Source of the DNA: Lachnospiraceae bacterium
Lineage (GTDB): Bacteria; Bacillota; Clostridia; Lachnospirales; Lachnospiraceae
Direction of reading: 5' to 3'
Assembly: GCA_902363675.1 (NCBI GenBank)
Contig: CABJAV010000027.1
Location: 1-37,150 of the forward strand
DNA: 37,150 bases
The translations under genes and the position numbers were made by a program. Each line of letters begins with the position of its first letter. Positions within the stretch are counted from its first letter, which is position 1. This document shows positions 25,244 through 33,073 of the stretch, one piece after another. The notes under the pieces are model-generated. The model saw only the letters and a program-made list of their open reading frames with translations, was not told where the DNA came from and did no database searches.

Positions 25244-26974
25244 CTATTCTGCCTCTATTTGCTCCAAACAATTTTCGCAAAACGAAACTCCATCCTTGTC
25301 ATGACTTCCATCCCATTCAGCATTAAACCACTCTCCGCAACGATCACATTGATAGATTTCATTTACATACCCACAATTTACACATGTACCAACTGGTAAA
25401 ATTTCTTGATTAATACAAATAAAATCTTCCCCACACTCACTACAAGAAATTGCTTCCGCCATATCCTCCTGTGATAAACCTTCACGATAATCTATTAATT
25501 CATTCTCAATAAAATCAAACAAAGCATCTACCGCATCATCCACATTTGGCAATTCATCCAATGTAACCGGAACATACAAACCACTTTCTTCATCCATCTC
25601 CACTTCAGCATTTTTATAGTTTATATTTTCACAGAAATCAGTTTCCTCCCCCTTACATAATATCTGTAATACACTATCAGATCCTTCCTCTTCAATAATT
25701 GTTAAATTATATTTTATATGCAATTCTTTGTTATCAACTTTAGACTGCACCCACAATAAAGGTCCATCATCATCAATTAATGAAATATCTTCCTCCTCCA
25801 CCTCAATATCCTCTCGAAAACGAAGTTCCTCTATAATAGCAGTAACAAATTCTTCTACACTCTCTTCAAACAATTCACGTATTTCGTCATTTGATCGTAT
25901 AGTAACACCTGCATCATTTTCTCTACATTCATGATCTGCTTCTTCTAGCATCTGACGTTCCATTTGTTGTTGTCTCTCGATCTGTTCTTTTTCTTCTTTT
26001 GATAAAACCAATTTGCTTTGTTTCTTTAAAGCCTCCATTAAATTGCTTTCCAATTTTTCCGCCAAATCTTTCATTGTATGATATGCCGACCTGTCAATGA
26101 GTTTATTGTGCATTACATGATTTCGATCTTTCGAAAACAAATTAAAATTTTCAACAAAATCTGCTGGTAAATATTTTGAGAAATGCTCTTTCCAAAGATT
26201 CACATCTTCCACCCTCTGTTTTTCCAGCAATTCTTTAAGTTTACTATCGACACACTTCTGAACTCCATTAATCAGTCCGCTTATTTCATCATTATATACC
26301 GGATTCCACTTATAACGAATCAATGTTAATATCCTGCCAAGATCGTCAATATCAATAGCCAGCAAACGATCATCAACATTATTAAATGAACGAATTTTTG
26401 TTTTATATTCTTTTAGTCTTGCTTTGTGTTTTTCCTTTATATCATATGGAACCAACAATTCCCACCACTTAGTACCATATTGCTTAACCATTACTTCGTT
26501 TATTAATTCTCTCAATAAATTTTCTATCTTATAAATCTTCGCATACAAATCAAATGATAAACATTCTGAATCTTTATCTATAAGCCATATAATATCTTCC
26601 CAATCTTTCACAATGCTTTTCTTGATGCCAAGTTTTAACTTTTCCAAAAAGTCATTCATTAATTCAACATTATACGTATCCGATTGTATCGTAATTTCTA
26701 ACTGTTTTGCATCATTATAAGTTCCAAATAAAAAATGAATTCCCAAATTATCCGACTTATCCATTGAAACACTATTGAAATTAATAAAAAAATGATTCTC
26801 TTCATCATCTAATTCACGGACTGGGTTTTCCTTGTCCTTCATTTCATCCGGAGTCAACATAATATTTTTTATTAGCCCTGCATTACACAAATCCTCAAAT
26901 ATTTTGTTGACATATTCTTCATGTTCTATCTCTTTTTTGTCTTCTGCGGCTATAAATTTTACTAATAATCCCAT
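25244..26974 (-). CDS. Large protein with HEPN-like RX4H motif and C-terminal zinc ribbons
   Basis: This is a 576-residue protein. The N-terminal 150 residues are unassigned. A helical middle contains SKDRNHVMHNKLIDR, in which R284 and H289 form the RX4H motif of HEPN ribonucleases, preceded by helices typical of Swt1/Apea-like HEPN domains. A highly acidic linker (about 350-500) follows. The C-terminus has at least four CxxC pairs (CSECG, CVNCG, CDRCG, CENC), so one or two zinc ribbons. HEPN proteins in defence islands cleave RNA to stop phage growth. I infer such a role from motif and location; the substrate and trigger are unknown. It is the third gene of a tight operon. Confidence 0.68.
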   Translation of the reverse strand: MGLLVKFIAAEDKKEIEHEEYVNKIFEDLCNAGLIKNIMLTPDEMKDKENPVRELDDEENHFFINFNSVSMDKSDNLGIHFLFGTYNDAKQLEITIQSDTYNVELMNDFLEKLKLGIKKSIVKDWEDIIWLIDKDSECLSFDLYAKIYKIENLLRELINEVMVKQYGTKWWELLVPYDIKEKHKARLKEYKTKIRSFNNVDDRLLAIDIDDLGRILTLIRYKWNPVYNDEISGLINGVQKCVDSKLKELLEKQRVEDVNLWKEHFSKYLPADFVENFNLFSKDRNHVMHNKLIDRSAYHTMKDLAEKLESNLMEALKKQSKLVLSKEEKEQIERQQQMERQMLEEADHECRENDAGVTIRSNDEIRELFEESVEEFVTAIIEELRFREDIEVEEEDISLIDDDGPLLWVQSKVDNKELHIKYNLTIIEEEGSDSVLQILCKGEETDFCENINYKNAEVEMDEESGLYVPVTLDELPNVDDAVDALFDFIENELIDYREGLSQEDMAEAISCSECGEDFICINQEILPVGTCVNCGYVNEIYQCDRCGEWFNAEWDGSHDKDGVSFCENCLEQIEAE

Positions 26975-27002
26975 TTAAATGTCTCCATTTAATCTTTTAA
27001 AG

Positions 27003-27269
27003 TCAAACGCCTATAAACATACACTTTTTTCCATTCTTCTCAAGCCCATCCATAATAGCCTTTGGGATGTCAGGTTCTTTTGGATGCTCTCGATAATAAA
27101 TATGTTTGAGTATCTGACGATATGGATCCAATGTTTTATCCTGACAATATATCCATTCCTTTATCATTTCCAAAAAATCATTCTCATCTGCACTATTCCA
27201 AAGTGCTACCAGCACTTGTTGCAGACTACAAAACAATGAAGTAATCGTTTGTTTTCTTGCCCTTACCAT
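27003..27269 (-). CDS. Unidentified 88-residue protein, middle gene of the HEPN-like operon
   Basis: I do not recognise this protein. It is helical with several Trp, Tyr and Cys residues (EMIKEWIYCQDKTLDPYRQI). The ATG at 27269 begins four bases after the stop of the upstream gene, suggesting coupled translation; the TTG at 27293 overlapping that gene is a poorer start. The next gene (HEPN-like) begins 28 bases downstream. The three genes are therefore probably one transcript. Confidence 0.6.
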   Translation of the reverse strand: MVRARKQTITSLFCSLQQVLVALWNSADENDFLEMIKEWIYCQDKTLDPYRQILKHIYYREHPKEPDIPKAIMDGLEKNGKKCMFIGV

Positions 27270-27273
27270 AGTG

Positions 27274-27879
27274 TCACACTCTATCTTTCTCAAATAATCT
27301 CATGATATACTGGCTAATATCTATGTAATCAAGTGCCTGCTCCGTAAACTCAAAGCTCATGCCATCCTTATCATTTTCAAACTTCTTAAAAATTTTAATT
27401 GTACCTTCCTCTGTATATATTTTTAAATTTTGTAAATTTCGACACACCTTCTCTCTTCTGTCTACGTTTGCATACTGTCTACCACACGCCAAAATATGAC
27501 TTTTGGGAATTCTTAACGGGAAAAAATTCTGATATAAGCAAACCGCTTCGTGAAACAACTTTAATTCAGTTAGAGGCAATGAATAATATCCTCTTAAAAA
27601 TACATTCAGCATTATGCATTGTTTATCAAACAATACTGATAAAGGATAGTCTTTGTAGTCAAACTTCTCCATTAGATCATCCAAAAAATCCTTTACCAGA
27701 TGCACAATATTTCTTATTTTAGTTGTCGAATAATGATATAAAACTCCTAACTTAGCATACGACAGATTTTTTTCACTCATATATTTATAAAAAATTTCCC
27801 AATAAACATGTGACTCTGATTCAAAGTATAAATCAAATAAATCCTGCAAACAATTATGCAACTCAATATATTCTTCCAT
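27274..27879 (-). CDS. Unidentified 201-residue protein with HTH-like segment, first gene of the operon
   Basis: I do not recognise the family. Residues 33-60 (EKNLSYAKLGVLYHYSTTKI) look like a sigma-factor region 4-type helix-turn-helix. The rest is mixed helix and strand with a Tyr/Leu-rich centre. No catalytic motif is visible. A GGGAGAAA site lies about 13 bases before the ATG. As first gene of a defence-like operon it could be the regulator or sensor. The 27880-28130 region upstream is A/T-rich intergenic sequence holding its promoter, which I could not place. Confidence 0.62.
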   Translation of the reverse strand: MEEYIELHNCLQDLFDLYFESESHVYWEIFYKYMSEKNLSYAKLGVLYHYSTTKIRNIVHLVKDFLDDLMEKFDYKDYPLSVLFDKQCIMLNVFLRGYYSLPLTELKLFHEAVCLYQNFFPLRIPKSHILACGRQYANVDRREKVCRNLQNLKIYTEEGTIKIFKKFENDKDGMSFEFTEQALDYIDISQYIMRLFEKDRV

Positions 27880-28130
27880 TAGTTATATTGTTTCTCCCTC
27901 ATCTTGATAAAACTATTATACTAGCTTTTCCAGACCACTCCAAGTCCATTACAGTGCACAAATTATTCACATTTTTATTGATGTAGTCATAATTATGCTC
28001 CTGATCATAGTGAATAGCAAAAGTTGAGACTTAACTTTTTATACTGCTGTAGTATTTATGACTATTATTACAGAAATTCGTGGTACAGTAAAGGTACTCG
28101 GGTTGCACCGTTTACACTTCAAAAACATTA

Positions 28131-29132
28131 TTACATTTCTTTTTTCATATGGTTAATATATGCTTCTACACCAACAGCTGTTTTTAAATCATACATCTGA
28201 TTCATTTTTGCAAAATAATTTGAAATAATTTCTTCATCCATTTGGTTTCTACTTGCATCATCCTCTGCCAGACCTTTTCTGGCAACAATCCATGGCTCCT
28301 CAAGATGTGTTAAATCTTTTAAAAACCATGCATTATATATTCCAAATGTATTCATTACAAAATCAGTAACTGTTTTTTCCTCTTCTGAAAGCAGTTCACT
28401 TATATAATCCTTCGACAAATTGAGTTTTATTTCTTGTTTACCAAACTCTCTATATTTTTCATAAACAGATGGAAAAACCGGTCCAAATTTCCACGCTTCA
28501 CATGGTTCCAATATAAAAGATTCACCTTCAAATATTTTGCTTATCGCCTTTACATAATAAAGAATTTTTTGTAATAAAAGATTCGTAATCTCTCTTCCGG
28601 AACTTATAATATATAAAGCAATCTTCTCAGCAGAATTATTATATTTCTTTTCTGTCTCGCATTTTTCAATTGCCCTTTTTACCTTATTTACAGCTACCAC
28701 AGAAACTTCTTTACTATTTGACTCAACATATTGTTTCATCTTCTGCTCATCTCGTAATACTTGAAATAAAATATTTGAATATTTAACTGAAGGTAATTGT
28801 CCATCAAGATATCTTGTTATTGTAAGTTCCCCAAACCCCAACAGTTTTGATAAAGGTCTTTTTTCAATATTATATTTTTCAAGAATTTTTTTAATATCAG
28901 AAATGGTTATTAATTCTTTTTTCTTTCGAAATTCTTCTTCAATTGCATCCTCATTCCTATCATCTAACCCAGGAATAAAAATTTCTGATTTACACTCATC
29001 ACATATGCCATAATACTCTTCATACTTAATTTCAATATCTTTAATTATAGTTTTTGCATGGCGTTTGAAAATATGGTATGAAACTCTTTTACGGCAATTG
29101 CTGCATAAAAGTTCTTTCTTTCCCACACTCAT
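28131..29132 (-). CDS. Panacea-domain antitoxin (SocA/DUF4065-like) with MqsA-type zinc and HTH N-terminus
   Basis: This is a 333-residue protein. The N-terminus holds two CxxC pairs (C10/C13 and C44/C47), a YgiT/MqsA-type zinc finger. A helix-turn-helix follows (KRPLSKLLGFGELTITRYLD), then a linker. The Panacea domain spans about residues 165-300 (ITNLLLQKILYYVKAISKIF, EPCEAWKFGPVFPSVYEKYR). The known role of such proteins is to neutralise a toxin encoded next to them and to repress their promoter. AAAGGAG lies 7 bases before the ATG. The linked MqsR-like toxin gene lies upstream, separated by 160 bases that hold a palindrome. Confidence 0.85.
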   Translation of the reverse strand: MSVGKKELLCSNCRKRVSYHIFKRHAKTIIKDIEIKYEEYYGICDECKSEIFIPGLDDRNEDAIEEEFRKKKELITISDIKKILEKYNIEKRPLSKLLGFGELTITRYLDGQLPSVKYSNILFQVLRDEQKMKQYVESNSKEVSVVAVNKVKRAIEKCETEKKYNNSAEKIALYIISSGREITNLLLQKILYYVKAISKIFEGESFILEPCEAWKFGPVFPSVYEKYREFGKQEIKLNLSKDYISELLSEEEKTVTDFVMNTFGIYNAWFLKDLTHLEEPWIVARKGLAEDDASRNQMDEEIISNYFAKMNQMYDLKTAVGVEAYINHMKKEM

Positions 29133-29234
29133 TGTTTTTCTCCTTTATTCTCTTTTCAAATTTTTATGTTTTCCATAATTTCTATTTTTGAATACATCAA
29201 TCTATGAAATTGCTTTCATTATGGCAACCTCACA

Positions 29235-29248
29235 GATTATATATAATC
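29235..29248. promoter_or_regulatory. Palindrome between toxin and antitoxin genes, possible operator
   Basis: GATTATATATAATC is a perfect 14-base palindrome, with a second small one (ACATT-CAA-AATGT) nearer the toxin stop. The 160-base spacer suggests the antitoxin also has its own promoter here, controlled by its HTH domain. Confidence 0.4.
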
Positions 29249-29292
29249 ATCATATTTAATTTTGCCTGATTATACATTTTGAATGTAAAATT

Positions 29293-29664
29293 CTACTCTT
29301 CATCTTCATGAAATGAAATGATAAACATCGGTTTCATGCCATCTGGCCATGTAATCTTTACATATATACAAACATTTTCATAGCTGGAATTTTCAACAAA
29401 TCTAGGCATCAAGTCTTCTTGGATTTTAAATACATGAACTACATCATTTGGATGATCTTTATTTGTACTTAGTTCACTTTTACTATAGTGTGCTTCTGTA
29501 ATCTCCAAGAGAATTTCCTTCATCTTAGCATCGTTTACTTTGTATTTTCTGCGAAGTGCAATATTTTTAGCACGATCTCCGGCAAATGTGTAATCAATAC
29601 CAAGTTCCCCATCTAACACCACTTCATGAAGTCTCTGAGCAATTATCTTGCTCATGGGGCTCAC
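29293..29664 (-). CDS. MqsR-like toxin (putative mRNA interferase)
   Basis: The C-terminal half resembles MqsR in order of motifs: EITEAHYSKSELSTNKDHP (compare the ESDFYKS segment), DVVHVFKIQEDL, then VCIYVKIT and FIISFHEDEE as the final strands. MqsR toxins fold like RelE and cleave mRNA at GCN sites. The front is longer than MqsR. Start choice: GTG at 29664 has GGAG 9 bases upstream; the ATG at 29673 touches that site and ATGs further up lie before it. The partner is a Panacea protein with an MqsA-like zinc/HTH front, which supports the pairing. Similarity is weak and judged by eye. Confidence 0.65.
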   Translation of the reverse strand: MSPMSKIIAQRLHEVVLDGELGIDYTFAGDRAKNIALRRKYKVNDAKMKEILLEITEAHYSKSELSTNKDHPNDVVHVFKIQEDLMPRFVENSSYENVCIYVKITWPDGMKPMFIISFHEDEE

Positions 29665-29692
29665 GTACCTCATCTCCTTTCCCCTTTTTTTA

Positions 29693-29731
29693 ATTATATA
29701 AATGATACGTTTTTTTGTCAAGTGTATCATT
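29693..29731 (-). promoter_or_regulatory. Consensus promoter with overlapping operator for the toxin-antitoxin operon
   Basis: On the minus strand TTGACA (29721-29716), exactly 17 bases and TATAAT (29698-29693) form a perfect sigma-A promoter. The inverted repeat AATGATAC (29701-29708) and GTATCATT (29724-29731) encloses the -35 box, an ideal place for autorepression by the HTH-bearing antitoxin. Confidence 0.82.
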
Positions 29732-29783
29732 TATGTAATTGAATTTATTTCAATAAATCTCTAATACACAGAAAACTAAACAA

Positions 29784-29803
29784 GCCGGCGCACCAGCGCC
29801 GGC
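29784..29803. terminator. GC-rich hairpin GCCGGCGC/GCGCCGGC
   Basis: This is a perfect 8-bp stem with a four-base loop, between the toxin promoter and the IS3-type element. It lacks a T-run. It is probably the leftover terminator of the sequence interrupted by the insertion. Confidence 0.45.
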
Positions 29804-29931
29804 TCCCCTTACCATCTCACTATTCTATTCCATTCTACTCTATAATGGTCTCATAAATTAAGACACTTTTTCGGACAGTTTTTAATGAATCTGATATACT
29901 AAAATCAGTAACAAAGAAAGGATTCATAAAA

Positions 29932-30279
29932 ATGTCCAGACAAAGAAGAAATTTCAGTGCCAAATTTAAATCAGACCTTGTAATCGAACTACTTAAGGGT
30001 GAGAAAGATCTCAATACCCTTGCTGTTGAAAATAATATCCAGCCGAATCTGCTCCGCAACTGGAAAAAAGAATTCCTCGACAATGCTTCTGCTGTATTTG
30101 ATGACAAGCGTGAGGATAACCTCAAAGAAAAGCTTGCTGAAGAACGCAAGGAAAAGACGGAGTATGCCAAAAAGGTTGGTCAGTTAACCATGCAGGTTGA
30201 CTGGCTCAAAAAAAAATCTGAAGAAATTTGTGGACCAGACTACGAGAGTAAGTTTAGTCCAAAACCTTTTGACGACTAA
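29932..30279 (+). CDS. IS3-family transposase OrfA
   Basis: This is a 115-residue protein with an N-terminal helix-turn-helix (FSAKFKSDLVIELLKGEKDL, NNIQPNLLRNWKKEF) and a leucine-zipper-like coiled coil (LAEERKEKTEYAKKVGQLT). OrfA binds the IS ends. Near its 3' end an A9 run at 30208-30216 allows a -1 slip into OrfB, the usual way IS3 elements make the fused transposase. Confidence 0.9.
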   Translation: MSRQRRNFSAKFKSDLVIELLKGEKDLNTLAVENNIQPNLLRNWKKEFLDNASAVFDDKREDNLKEKLAEERKEKTEYAKKVGQLTMQVDWLKKKSEEICGPDYESKFSPKPFDD

Positions 30280-31087
30280 AGAAATCCCGGCTTCTGTCGG
30301 CGCAAAACTGCTTGATATCAATCGTACAAGTATTTATTACAAAGGCACGCCTACATCCGATGAAGAACTGGCTTGTAAAGAGATTATCGATCATCTCCAT
30401 ACAGATAACCCATCCTGGGGTGCAAGACAAATGTCCGCCCAGCTGAAGGCTAGAGGATATCATGTGGGACGTCGAAAAACACGTCGTTACATGAATGAAA
30501 TGGATATTTATCCAATCTATCCTAAGATGAACCTTTCCAAGCGTATGCAACAGGCCAAGGTATGTCCTTATCTGCTCCGTAATGCTATCATAGATAAGCC
30601 AAATCAGGCATGGTCTATTGACATTACATATATTCCAATCAAGCGAGGTTTTCTATATTTGACAGCTGTTATTGATTGGCACAGTCGTTGCATCGTTGGC
30701 TGGGAAGTAGATGATACGCTTGATACCAGAATGGTCATTAATGCTTTAAAAAAGGCATTCAAGGTAGCAAAACCGCAGATATTGAATTCTGATCAGGGTT
30801 GCCAGTTTACAAGTCAGCAGTACATTGATTTTGTAAAGGTAAACGGCATCCGGCAAAGCATGGATGGCAAAAGCCGCTGGGCAGATAACATCATGATTGA
30901 GCGTTGGTTCCGCAGCTTCAAATATGAAGAAGCTTATCTGACACAATACAATAACATCAAAGAAGCCAGAACTGCCATCGGACAGTATATCCACACTTAC
31001 AACTTTGAGCGGCGTCATTCTGCACTTGATTATAAGACACCGGCTGAATGCTACTATCCGGCAATGCTGTTGCCATATGTAGCTTAG
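30197..31087 (+). CDS. IS3-family transposase OrfB (DDE integrase core)
   Basis: The HTH_21-like front (HLHTDNPSWGARQMSAQLKA) is followed by the rve integrase core with the catalytic D in SIDITYIP, D in NSDQGCQFT and E in MIERWFRSFKYEE. It ends NFERRHSALDYKTPAECYY, as usual. It is translated as an OrfAB fusion after frameshifting at the A9 run; the TTG at 30197 is not a likely independent start. Both frames look intact, so the element may still be active. Confidence 0.92.
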   Translation: MTGSKKNLKKFVDQTTRVSLVQNLLTTKEIPASVGAKLLDINRTSIYYKGTPTSDEELACKEIIDHLHTDNPSWGARQMSAQLKARGYHVGRRKTRRYMNEMDIYPIYPKMNLSKRMQQAKVCPYLLRNAIIDKPNQAWSIDITYIPIKRGFLYLTAVIDWHSRCIVGWEVDDTLDTRMVINALKKAFKVAKPQILNSDQGCQFTSQQYIDFVKVNGIRQSMDGKSRWADNIMIERWFRSFKYEEAYLTQYNNIKEARTAIGQYIHTYNFERRHSALDYKTPAECYYPAMLLPYVA

Positions 31088-31202
31088 CATAAATGGGACT
31101 AGGGAAGGTTCAACTACTTTCTCTATGTTCTCTGTAACTTATCAACCATATCAGTTCATTATAAAAATCTCAGATTTTTGTCTTGACAACTGAGCCACTA
31201 TA

Positions 31203-31966
31203 GTACCTCTCTCACGCAGAAGGATTCTTCCATCCTCTCCCAAAGCAGCACTGATCCACTCCTTTTCCGCCTGCACACGCGCATTGCCGATAACCGCAGC
31301 CTTGTCCTCAACCTTCACATTCTTCAAAAGCTGTGGGTACATCTGCATCCCCCTGCACAGCGTGCCGAGGCTCTGCTTCTTCTCCAGGATCACCTCCATC
31401 AGCATCAATGCCGTAAGGATTCCATCTCCGGTCGTCGCATGCTTACTGAAAATGATATGTCCGGACAGCTCTCCACCGAGCACATATCCGTTGGCAACCA
31501 TCGCCTCATTGACATACTTATCGCCGACCGTGGTCACACATACCTCGATGTCCTCGCGCTTCATTGCTTTGAACAGTCCCATGTTGGACATGATCGTGAC
31601 AACCACCGTATTATTCTGCTGACGGCCACATTCCTTCAGATACTTTCCACAGACATACAGGATATAATCCCCGTGCACTTCCATACCGTTCTCATCCACG
31701 GCAATACACCGGTCCGCATCCCATATTGATGTTGGTACCGTCCGGCTCATTGCCAACCACATATGTTTTGGTACCAAGCGCATCAAACACACTCTTTGCA
31801 ATATTAAACGTACTTCCGTTGGAATAATCCATCCCACGCGCATCCCATCGTAAGATCGGTAGACATGGAAATCACGGACTACATATGCCACACTTGGCGT
31901 AGTGGTAATATGCAGCAAAAATGCATCTGCTCCGGATGCCGTAATATCGGCAAACAGTACCCCATT
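31203..31966 (-). pseudogene. glmM: glmM (phosphoglucosamine mutase) relic, copy 1
   Basis: On the minus strand the sequence reads DADRCIAVDENGMEVHGDYI through LGEDGRILLRERGT, the metal-binding and sugar-binding parts of a GlmM-type mutase. The region with the active-site serine (TASHNP-type motif) is missing: LHITTTPSVAYVVRD joins directly to RSYDGMRVG. An 80-base deletion relative to copy 2 (between the GCATC and CCATATTG at about 31720) shifts the frame, so the part before DADRC is read wrongly. The 3' end is cut off by the IS3 element. It cannot make an active enzyme. Confidence 0.8.
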
Positions 31967-32007
31967 AAAAAAGTTTATATTTTTTTAATGGGGTCAGACC
32001 CCTTTTA
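31960..32007 (+). repeat. Two overlapping hairpins ending in GGGGTCAGACCCC-TTTT
   Basis: CCCCATTAAAAAA (31960-31972) is a perfect inverted repeat with TTTTTTAATGGGG (31981-31993). The same GGGG also begins GGGGTC-A-GACCCC (31990-32002), which is followed by TTTT. The two stems exclude each other. The GGGGTCAGACCCC-TTTTATT unit recurs at 36587-36606. Confidence 0.7.
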
Positions 32008-32118
32008 TTTCTCTGAACAGTTACAACTGAACAAATATATTTTATTAAAATTTCTTGTCCATCTAAAAATTCCAAACTAAAACGAGCTTGTCCATTTTAA
32101 ACAAACTCTTTAATATCC

Positions 32119-33063
32119 TTAACTTGCATTAGTTAATATCATAAATTCTTTTTTATGTCGTTCTAAAAAATCTTCCAATGTAGGTGGTGTAACTGCATAT
32201 TGGCTCAATTCGCTTAAACGATTCGATGTCAGATTAATATGTATATTATTATATTTAGTTTCAAAATATCCGCCATCATCATTCACTTTTTTAAGGGTTC
32301 TAATAAATCCCACAAAAAAATCTAATTGATTTTTACCTCTAAAATTCAAAGAGAATTTTCCTTTTCTAACCAATTCTTCTTCAGCCTTCTCTATTTCCAT
32401 TTCTTCAAATTGTAACTTTTCTTTTATCTCATCTATTGTTTCATCATATTTTGTTGCCTTTTCTACCTTATCAATATGAATCTTCAACATATGTGATGTT
32501 TTAATTGAACCGAATGCACAGTTACTATTAGAATCTGATTTCTTTCTTCGCAAGTATACCAAAGAATTAAACTCTAATATTTGTTTGTTAAATTCTTCTT
32601 CTCGCTCATCAAAATCCTGTAAACATTTTTGAAAATCATTGTCAATCTCGTTTAGTCCAAATTCCGACTGTAATATTTGCTTTAAACATTCTCTTTGAAC
32701 ATAAAGATTTTCGATTGAATAGCAAGGAGTTTCAAATAACTTTTCGTTCTGTCCACTTAGACTCACATCATAATCTCTATCAATAAAGAACATAGTACAT
32801 ACATCATCATATAAATTTGTAGATGTAATCCTATTTAATAATTTTAATACTTCCTTTTTGTTTCCTACCGTGTAGGTAACAAATTTATCACCGAATTTCT
32901 TTCTTATTCTTGAATTATAATACTTCCCATCTTCTCCCTCATAAAAGCAAAACGCATATGTTTTAAAATATTTACTATTATTTGCAAATTGCGTAAAAAT
33001 AGCCTGATGTGTTCCTCGCTCCTTACGCATTTGCTCCAATGATATACTACTACCATCTATCAT
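32119..33063 (-). CDS. ariB: AriB (DUF4435 TOPRIM effector), PARIS system 2
   Basis: This is a 314-residue protein with the DUF4435 active-site pattern: FCFYEGEDGKYY (E42, E44, D45), TMFFIDRDYD (D95, D97) and PCYSIENLY. This is a closer match to the PARIS effector than the first copy in the window. AriB is a TOPRIM-type nuclease, known in E. coli PARIS to cleave a lysine tRNA once released from AriA by a phage anti-restriction protein. GAGG lies 8 bases before the ATG, and the gene starts 10 bases after the AriA stop. The region 31920-32118 downstream holds only the hairpins. Confidence 0.82.
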   Translation of the reverse strand: MIDGSSISLEQMRKERGTHQAIFTQFANNSKYFKTYAFCFYEGEDGKYYNSRIRKKFGDKFVTYTVGNKKEVLKLLNRITSTNLYDDVCTMFFIDRDYDVSLSGQNEKLFETPCYSIENLYVQRECLKQILQSEFGLNEIDNDFQKCLQDFDEREEEFNKQILEFNSLVYLRRKKSDSNSNCAFGSIKTSHMLKIHIDKVEKATKYDETIDEIKEKLQFEEMEIEKAEEELVRKGKFSLNFRGKNQLDFFVGFIRTLKKVNDDGGYFETKYNNIHINLTSNRLSELSQYAVTPPTLEDFLERHKKEFMILTNAS

Positions 33064-33073
33064 TTTATCATCC

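Larger units (their letters stand above)
29846..31197 (+). mobile_element. IS3-family insertion sequence
   Basis: Two overlapping transposase frames lie between imperfect terminal inverted repeats starting TGGTCTCATAAATTAAGACA at the left and TGGCTCAGTTGTCAAGACA (reverse complement) at the right. CTATA occurs next to both ends (29840-29844 and 31198-31202; one extra A at the left), a likely target duplication. The length is about 1.35 kb. The right end abuts a degraded glmM copy. Confidence 0.85.

Noticed and set aside
29760..29845. Possible continuation of glmM copy 1 on the left side of the IS3 element
   Set aside because: The sequence left of the IS does not resemble the glmM 3' end of copy 2, so the insertion did not simply split this gene, or the rest was lost.
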